Source: Phycisphaerae bacterium
GTDB lineage: Bacteria > Planctomycetota > Phycisphaerae > SM23-33
NCBI GenBank assembly: GCA_022866005.1
Contig: JALHTV010000184.1
Span: 1-10,798 of the forward strand
Length of the DNA: 10,798 nucleotides
Direction of reading: 5' to 3'
Shown: one piece after another, positions 6,573 through 10,798 of the stretch
Layout of the letters: each line of letters opens with the position of its first letter
Position numbering within the stretch: the stretch's first letter is position 1
Position numbers and translations under genes: made by a program
Notes under the pieces: generated by a model
What the model was told of the DNA's origin: nothing
The model's input: only the letters and a program-made list of their open reading frames with translations
The model's database searches: none

Positions 6573-7856
6573 ATGGACAAATTCGTCATCCACGGCGGCC
6601 GGCGCCTGCGCGGCGAGGTGGCCGTCAGCGGTTCGAAGAACGCGGCGTTGCCCATCTTGGCCGCTACGTTGCTGACGGACGGCCCTAGCACCATCGTGGG
6701 CGCCCCGGACCTGGTCGACGTAGCCAACATGCGCCAACTGCTGGCCGACCTGGGGGCCGAGGTCACCGGGCAGGGTAAGCGAATCCAGGTCGCCGTCCGC
6801 GATGAGAGACGCTCGCACGCCGTGTACGACCGCGTGCGCAAGATGCGCGCGAGCATCTGCGTATTGGGGCCGATGCTCGCCAAGCGCCGGCGCGCCCGCG
6901 TGGCCATGCCCGGCGGCTGCGCCATCGGCCTGCGGCCGGTGAACCTGCACCTCCGCGGCCTGCGCGCGCTGGGGGCCCAGATCGACCTGGATGGCGGCGA
7001 CATCGTGGCCACGGCCAAGCGGCTGCGCGGAACCTCGGTCTTCCTGGGGGGGCCGTTCGGCTCGACCGTGCTGGGCACGGCCAACACGATGATGGCCGCG
7101 ACGCTGGCCCAGGGGCGGACCGTGATCGAATCGGCCGCGTGCGAGCCGGAGGTCGTTGACCTCGCGGCCTTCCTCAACGCCGCCGGGGCCAAGATCACCG
7201 GCGCCGGCACGCCGCGGATCGTCATCGAGGGCGTCAAGCAGCTCCACGGCGCGAAGCACACGATCATCTCCGACCGCATCGAGGCCGGGACCTTCATGAT
7301 CGCCGCCGCGATCACCCATGGCGAGGTGATCGTCCGCCACGTGAACCTCGACCACCTGGTGGCCGTGGTGGACAAGCTCCGCGAGATCGGTGTGCACGTC
7401 GAGCCGGTCGGTGACGCCGCCGTGGCCATCAGCTCCTCGCGCCACCTGGAGCCGGTGGACGTGACCACTCAACCGTATCCGGGCTTCCCCACCGACCTCC
7501 AAGCGCAGCTCACGGCGCTGCTGTGCCTAGCCGACGGCAACAGCGCCATCACCGAGAAGATCTTCCCCGACCGCTTCCTCCACGTGGCCGAGCTGGGCCG
7601 CATGGGCGCCGACATCCGCAAGGAGGGCTACACGGCCATCGTCACGGGGGTCAAGCGTCTCGTCGGCGCGCCGGTCATGGCCAGCGACCTGCGGGCCTCG
7701 GCGGCCTTGGTGCTGGCGGGCCTGGTCGCGCGGGGCACAACGACCGTCAATCGCGTCTACCACATCGACCGCGGCTACGAGCAGATCGAGCGCAAACTCG
7801 CCGCCCTGGGCGCCAACATCCGCCGCACCGACGGCCAGCCCCCCCCGGCGGATTGA
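6573..7856 (+). CDS. murA: UDP-N-acetylglucosamine 1-carboxyvinyltransferase (MurA)
   Basis: MurA transfers enolpyruvate from phosphoenolpyruvate to UDP-GlcNAc, the first committed step of peptidoglycan synthesis in the cytoplasm. The protein has 427 residues, close to the usual 420-430. Key residues are readable: Lys22 and Asn23 in SGSKNAALP, and the flexible catalytic loop MPGGCAIGLRPVNLH with Cys116, the residue fosfomycin alkylates, and Arg121. Further on come FPTDLQAQLT with the catalytic Asp and the C-terminal YHIDRGYEQIERKLAALGANI. A cysteine rather than aspartate at 116 predicts the fosfomycin-sensitive form. The start ATG follows two GGAG elements (6561-6569). Its presence implies a peptidoglycan precursor pathway in this organism, which matters because peptidoglycan was long thought absent from planctomycetes. 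Confidence 0.97.
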   Translation: MDKFVIHGGRRLRGEVAVSGSKNAALPILAATLLTDGPSTIVGAPDLVDVANMRQLLADLGAEVTGQGKRIQVAVRDERRSHAVYDRVRKMRASICVLGPMLAKRRRARVAMPGGCAIGLRPVNLHLRGLRALGAQIDLDGGDIVATAKRLRGTSVFLGGPFGSTVLGTANTMMAATLAQGRTVIESAACEPEVVDLAAFLNAAGAKITGAGTPRIVIEGVKQLHGAKHTIISDRIEAGTFMIAAAITHGEVIVRHVNLDHLVAVVDKLREIGVHVEPVGDAAVAISSSRHLEPVDVTTQPYPGFPTDLQAQLTALLCLADGNSAITEKIFPDRFLHVAELGRMGADIRKEGYTAIVTGVKRLVGAPVMASDLRASAALVLAGLVARGTTTVNRVYHIDRGYEQIERKLAALGANIRRTDGQPPPAD

Positions 7857-7980
7857 ACGTCGTCGGCCGCGGTCGCCCGTCACGGCAGGCAGGCCAAGCA
7901 GCCATCGGCAACGGGGGGACTTTTCGTTATTCTCGTGAATCAAACGGACCCCCGCAGCGACTATACCTGCGAAAGCAGAT

Positions 7981-8000
7981 GCCTAGGCAAAGGGCCCTTT
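7981..8000. promoter_or_regulatory. Two abutting perfect palindromes (operator-like)
   Basis: GCCTAGGC (7981-7988) is directly followed by AAAGGGCCCTTT (7989-8000). Both are perfect palindromes without a loop, so they suit dimeric protein binding better than an RNA hairpin. They end two bases before the preferred start of the next ORF. AGGG within the second one would also serve as the ribosome binding site. Confidence 0.4.
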
Positions 8001-8002
8001 TT

Positions 8003-8548
8003 ATGAGGGAAATGACGGATTGGCAGGATATCGTCAGCCGCCACAGCGGGCTGGTATGGCGCACCGCCTACCGGCTGCTGGGGGATGATGCGCTCTTCAG
8101 CGTCACCCCGCCGGCCGACTATCAGGTCACGAACCTCCAGATGCCGCTGACCAAGCCCACGGAGGCCGATCTGGTCGCGGGCCTGCGATGGTTGGCTGAG
8201 AACAACGACAACACGTTCCCGCCGACGCTCGCGCCCACCGGCAGGATGATCGAGAGGGTCCAAGAGCAAGAGAAGGCCAGCAAGGAGAAGTACGAGGGCC
8301 TCTCGGAGCAGGAGAAGGTGCAGAAGGTCCTGGAGATCACCGGCCCGATGGCCCGCATGACCGTGTACGCCCAGATGACCAACGACTTCCGCTACGTCGG
8401 GGCGGGCGTGAGCCTGGGCGACGCGGGGCGCATCCTCTGCCGCTACAAGCCCCCCGGCAGCGAGACGTATCGGGTGGTCTACGGCGACCTGCACGTGGCC
8501 GACGCACCGGCGGAACCACAGACGCAGCCCAGCGCCGAAACCGAATAA
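8003..8548 (+). CDS. Chimeric ORF: ECF sigma factor N-terminus fused to a planctomycetal regulatory C-terminal domain
   Basis: An open frame of 181 residues from the ATG at 8003; ATGs at 7979 and 8012 are alternatives. Residues 4-30 (MTDWQDIVSRHSGLVWRTAY to LLGDDA) read as the beginning of sigma-70 region 2 of an ECF factor, which normally continues into an ADAEDC-type helix. Here the sigma similarity stops at codon 30 (about 8090). The frame then continues as a different domain: a VTPPADYQV stretch, TEADLVAGLRWLAENNDNTFPPTL, a charged helix rich in Glu and Lys (about 84-112), and a C-terminal GAGVSLGDAGRILCRYKPPG then YRVVYGDLHV. From memory, that ending resembles the C-termini of planctomycetal proteins encoded in ECF-sigma operons. 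The likeliest origin is an in-frame deletion joining two genes. It cannot act as a sigma factor, lacking the rest of region 2 and all of region 4. It may be a decaying remnant or a novel small protein. Confidence 0.6.
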   Translation: MREMTDWQDIVSRHSGLVWRTAYRLLGDDALFSVTPPADYQVTNLQMPLTKPTEADLVAGLRWLAENNDNTFPPTLAPTGRMIERVQEQEKASKEKYEGLSEQEKVQKVLEITGPMARMTVYAQMTNDFRYVGAGVSLGDAGRILCRYKPPGSETYRVVYGDLHVADAPAEPQTQPSAETE

Positions 8549-8568
8549 ACCCCCTCAGGCACGGGGGC
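8544..8568 (-). terminator. Rho-independent terminator of the YHS-like gene (minus strand)
   Basis: Read on the minus strand, CCCCC (8567-8563), an 8-base loop and GGGGG (8554-8550) are followed immediately by TTTATT (8549-8544). It lies about 95 bases after the stop of the gene at 8662-9015. The T-run overlaps the stop codon of the convergent chimeric ORF. Confidence 0.55.
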
Positions 8569-8572
8569 ACTG

Positions 8573-8598
8573 GAGGGCGGGCCGAATGGCTCGCCCTC
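8573..8598 (+). terminator. Strong hairpin between convergent genes
   Basis: GAGGGCGGGCC (8573-8583) pairs with GGCTCGCCCTC (8588-8598) through eleven positions, one of them a G-U wobble, around a GAAT loop. It lies 24 bases after the chimeric ORF on the plus strand. No clear T-run follows, so it may act as a plus-strand terminator or 3' stabiliser. Confidence 0.5.
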
Positions 8599-8661
8599 GA
8601 GTGTTCCCGCTGGCAGCGCCCGAGGCGTCAGCGGCGCCGTATCTGTCGCGACTGGCGCCCG

Positions 8662-9015
8662 TCAGGGCTTGGGCAGGGCGGCCTGGAGCTTGGCGTCCTT
8701 CTCGGCGTCGGTCAGCTTGTCCCAGGCCGGGGGGCAGGCCCCGCAGCAGAAGCCGACCTTCTTGCCCTTGTAGTGGCGGGTCAGGGAATCGGGGACCTTG
8801 GCCGGGTCGATCTTGTTGCCCGTGATCGGGCAGGTGATGTTGACCGCGTTAATCGCCGCTGTGGCCGCGGTGCTGGTGGCCGGGGCCCGTGCGGCCCGTG
8901 TCGTGGGCTTCGGCCGGGCGGCCGGCTTGCGCCGACAGGACACCCCCGTCGCGAACATCATGCCCACCAATGCCAACAACGCTACAGTCAAACGGACCGC
9001 TACTTTGTGACTCAT
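8662..9015 (-). CDS. Small exported Cys-rich YHS/TRASH-like metal-binding protein
   Basis: A 117-residue protein. The start at 9015 is chosen because AGGAG lies eight bases upstream. A longer frame to 9045 lacks this. Residues 1-27 form a signal sequence ending in TGVSC, so Cys27 may be lipidated, though the lipobox is imperfect. A low-complexity Ala/Thr/Pro/Arg spacer (28-58) tethers a compact C-terminal domain. The domain has CPITGNKID (Cys62), then HYKGKKVGFCCGAC (His81, Cys90, Cys91, Cys94), then PPAWDKL. This pattern resembles YHS- or TRASH-type domains that bind copper or other soft metals. Metal identity cannot be read from the sequence. A perfect TATAAT lies upstream and a terminator downstream, so it is probably a single-gene unit. 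The neighbouring thioredoxin reductase gene may point to a thiol or metal-stress context. Confidence 0.78.
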   Translation of the reverse strand: MSHKVAVRLTVALLALVGMMFATGVSCRRKPAARPKPTTRAARAPATSTAATAAINAVNITCPITGNKIDPAKVPDSLTRHYKGKKVGFCCGACPPAWDKLTDAEKDAKLQAALPKP

Positions 9016-9059
9016 GGCAGGTCTCCTAACAGGTACCAGGCCCATGCTTCTGGTGGGAC

Positions 9060-9065
9060 ATTATA
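9060..9065 (-). promoter_or_regulatory. -10 element (TATAAT) upstream of the YHS-like gene
   Basis: A perfect TATAAT on the minus strand lies 44 bases upstream of the ATG at 9015, in otherwise GC-rich DNA. No recognisable -35 is seen at 16-18 bases (GCGGGT at 17), so recognition may depend on other contacts. Confidence 0.45.
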
Positions 9066-9091
9066 GCCCCCGCAGATGGCGGACCCGCCCC

Positions 9092-10102
9092 CTACCATCC
9101 GCCGGCGGCGTCTTTGGGGGCGGGCCTGGTCCACCAGGCGGGGTCGCGGAAGTAGTGCTTGAGCATCATGGCCGCGACGACGCCGTCGGCGCAGGCCGTG
9201 ACGAGCTGCATCGCCGCCTGCTGGCGGCAGTCCCCGGCCACGAACACCCCCGGTAGGCTCGTCCGAAGCGTGACCGGATCGGCCGCGATGTACCCGGCCT
9301 CGTTCATCTCCACCGCGCCGCGCAGAAAGGCGGTATTGGGCACCATGCCCACGAAGACGAACACGCCGTCCACCTTCAGGCGCTCGACGGTGCCCGTCTC
9401 GACGTTGCGGAGGACGACGTGCTCGATCTCCGTCTTGTCGCGGTTGGGGACGATCTCGGTCAGCACATAAGGCAGCTTGACGTCGATGTCCTTGGTCTTG
9501 GCCGTCTCAACCAGTTCCTCGACCAGCACCTTCTGGGCGCGGAATTCCTTGCGGCGGTGGATCAGCGTAGCCTTGCGCACGAAGCGCTTGGCGAGGTAGA
9601 TGGTGTCCTCCACGGCCGTGTTGCCGCCGCCGACGGTGAGGACGTGCTTGTCGCGATAGAACGCCCCGTCGCACGTGGCGCAGTAGCTGACGCGGGTGGC
9701 CTGGCGCATGACGTCTTCCCCGGGCACGTCCAGCCGCCGATAGTCGCTGCCGGGGGCAAGGATCACGGCCTTGGCGCGGTAAACGCTCGCCCCGCCGTCG
9801 GTGCCGACTTCCAGCACCCCGTCGTCGCGGCGCCTCAGCGTGTCGACCGGTTGGTTCGCGACGATCTGGGCGCCGAAGCCCTCCGCCTGTTCGCGCATCT
9901 GCTGGACCAGGTCCGGCCCGGTGATGAGCTTGTACCCGGGGTAGTTCTCGATCCGCTCGGTGAGCATGATCTGCCCGCCCGGCAGGCCGTTCTTCTCGAG
10001 GATCACCGTGCGGTAGCGGTCGCGCGCCGCGTAGAGCGCCGCCGCCAGGCCCGCCGGCCCGCCGCCCACAATCACGACGTCAAGCAGATCCTTGTCCGTC
10101 AT
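9092..10102 (-). CDS. trxB: Thioredoxin-disulfide reductase
   Basis: A flavoprotein that uses NADPH to reduce thioredoxin in the cytoplasm. The 336 residues carry the full set of motifs. The N-terminal FAD loop is VGGGPAG (12-18), followed by the flavin-contacting PGGQ (41-44) and ENYPG. The redox-active CATC is at 141-144, followed by DGAFYR. The NADPH loop is GGGNTAVED (158-166), and HRRKEFRA (182-189) holds the arginines that select NADPH over NADH. The C-terminal FAD motif is GVFVAGDCRQ with QLVTACADG. The tail after it is Trp/Pro-rich and slightly longer than usual. The start ATG at 10102 overlaps the stop of the upstream gene as ATGA, so translation is probably coupled to it. No thioredoxin gene is in view. 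Confidence 0.95.
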   Translation of the reverse strand: MTDKDLLDVVIVGGGPAGLAAALYAARDRYRTVILEKNGLPGGQIMLTERIENYPGYKLITGPDLVQQMREQAEGFGAQIVANQPVDTLRRRDDGVLEVGTDGGASVYRAKAVILAPGSDYRRLDVPGEDVMRQATRVSYCATCDGAFYRDKHVLTVGGGNTAVEDTIYLAKRFVRKATLIHRRKEFRAQKVLVEELVETAKTKDIDVKLPYVLTEIVPNRDKTEIEHVVLRNVETGTVERLKVDGVFVFVGMVPNTAFLRGAVEMNEAGYIAADPVTLRTSLPGVFVAGDCRQQAAMQLVTACADGVVAAMMLKHYFRDPAWWTRPAPKDAAGGW

Positions 10103-10798
10103 CGCGTCTTGGCACCCACCACCAGCGGCCGGCTGGCCGGGAGAGCGTCGACCGCCTTGACCGTCTCCAGCGACGCGGGGAACCGCCGCAGCACCTCCTC
10201 GCGCGTGGACCGTTCCATGAACTCCCCGGGGACATCCTGCTGTCGCAGCGGCCGACCGGCGGAGTCCATCCAGAGAGGCTGTTCCTCGACGTCCTCAGCC
10301 AAGCGGACCAGGGCGCGGATCGCCTGGACCTTCTGGCCGCCCAGCTCGATCTCCTCGGGCCCGACGATCGCAAAGGTGTACACGTCCAGCTCGTTGGCCT
10401 GGGGGGCATACGAGGCAAAGGCATACGAAGCGGGCTTGCGGAGGTCCACCAGCCTGGTCACCAGCGACTGCATGGCCCTGGGCAGGTAGCTGCGGTCCAT
10501 CTGCGCGGCCAGGTCCCTTTGGGCTTCGGCGGGCTTCTCATGGGGACCCGAGCCGGTCTGGGTGAAGCGGATCGTGGTGCCTTGCTTGGTCAGGCTCACG
10601 ACGGCTACCTCGTCGCCGCGGGGAGGGGTCTGCTCTCCGGCCGGTGTGGTCCGAAGCGTCGCCGTCCAGCTCTCCACGGTTCGATCGGCGGCGGCGAAGG
10701 AGACGATCTCGACTCGCTGCCCCTCACCGCCGGGCTGGTCCACCCTGATCCAGACCCGGCTTTCCACGCCAGCCCGGCCGTTGACATCCGCGGGGCGA
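10099..10798 (-). CDS. Unrecognised protein, 5' end beyond the window, coupled to trxB
   Basis: The frame is open from the stop at 10099-10101 to the right edge, giving 232 visible residues. A GTG at 10767 is a possible internal start, but the frame continues upstream of it in the same coding style, so the gene is probably cut by the window edge. The visible part is beta-rich and soluble, with no membrane segment: VWIRVDQPGGEG and VVSLTKQGTTIRFTQ early, then YTFAIVGPEEIELGGQKVQAI and PLWMDSAGRPLRQQDVPG near the C-terminus. The last resembles the 'lWlDexGrllrxexpG' strands of some planctomycetal periplasmic proteins, but I cannot name the family. A short in-frame repeat (ASYAF, ASYAP; offset 15 bases near 10405-10428) is present. 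It overlaps trxB by four bases (ATGA) and is probably in one operon with it. Confidence 0.65.
   Translation of the reverse strand, partial: RPADVNGRAGVESRVWIRVDQPGGEGQRVEIVSFAAADRTVESWTATLRTTPAGEQTPPRGDEVAVVSLTKQGTTIRFTQTGSGPHEKPAEAQRDLAAQMDRSYLPRAMQSLVTRLVDLRKPASYAFASYAPQANELDVYTFAIVGPEEIELGGQKVQAIRALVRLAEDVEEQPLWMDSAGRPLRQQDVPGEFMERSTREEVLRRFPASLETVKAVDALPASRPLVVGAKTR

Noticed and set aside
6504..7502. Long minus-strand frames opposite murA
   Set aside because: murA is unmistakable on the plus strand; these frames have shadow composition and no recognisable motif.
7916..7956. Possible hairpin GGGGGAC ... GGACCCCC after murA, as a terminator
   Set aside because: The stem is about five pairs with a loop near 28 bases and no T-run.
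1..10798. tRNA, rRNA, CRISPR array, transposase or phage attachment signature anywhere
   Set aside because: No cloverleaf pattern, regular long repeat with spacers, transposase motif or integrase was recognised on either strand by reading.

Overview
The window is GC-rich DNA with densely packed genes. It most likely comes from a member of the Planctomycetota, perhaps of Phycisphaerae type. This rests on protein style: a TM2-like protein resembling DUF6677, an exported S8-like protein behind BamE-like repeats, and a C-terminal domain resembling those of planctomycetal ECF-sigma-linked regulatory proteins. No database search was run, so the taxonomy is an inference. No rRNA, tRNA, CRISPR array or insertion sequence was recognised, and no gene-free stretch exceeds 300 bases.

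Layout. (1) Minus strand, left edge: prfB (release factor 2), cut at its 3' end by the window, with a +1 programmed-frameshift stop at codon 26. (2) Plus strand 1152-2870: an exported, cysteine-rich subtilisin-like protein with two BamE-like units. It is followed by a translationally coupled pair of membrane proteins (2928-3685). (3) Plus 3855-4502: an isochorismatase-fold protein whose three catalytic positions all appear substituted. (4) Plus 4619-5497: prmC, the methyltransferase that modifies the GGQ glutamine of release factors. (5) Minus 5561-6400: a GNAT acetyltransferase in visibly less GC-rich DNA, with a five-unit heptamer repeat just upstream of it. (6) Plus 6573-7856: murA, for peptidoglycan precursor synthesis. 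(7) Plus 8003-8548: a chimeric ORF that begins like an ECF sigma factor and, after about 30 residues, continues in frame as the C-terminal domain of a different planctomycetal protein. It probably records a deletion inside a sigma-factor operon. (8) Minus strand, right part: a small exported Cys-rich YHS/TRASH-like protein, then a thioredoxin reductase (trxB) coupled by an ATGA overlap to an unrecognised gene that runs off the right edge.

Functionally the window mixes translation termination (prfB, prmC), cell wall synthesis (murA), thiol redox (trxB) and envelope proteins of unknown role. No complete new multi-gene system is evident. The most unusual items are the sigma-head chimera with two perfect palindromes in its leader, the apparently catalytically dead isochorismatase-fold protein, and the S8-like protein with non-canonical motifs.
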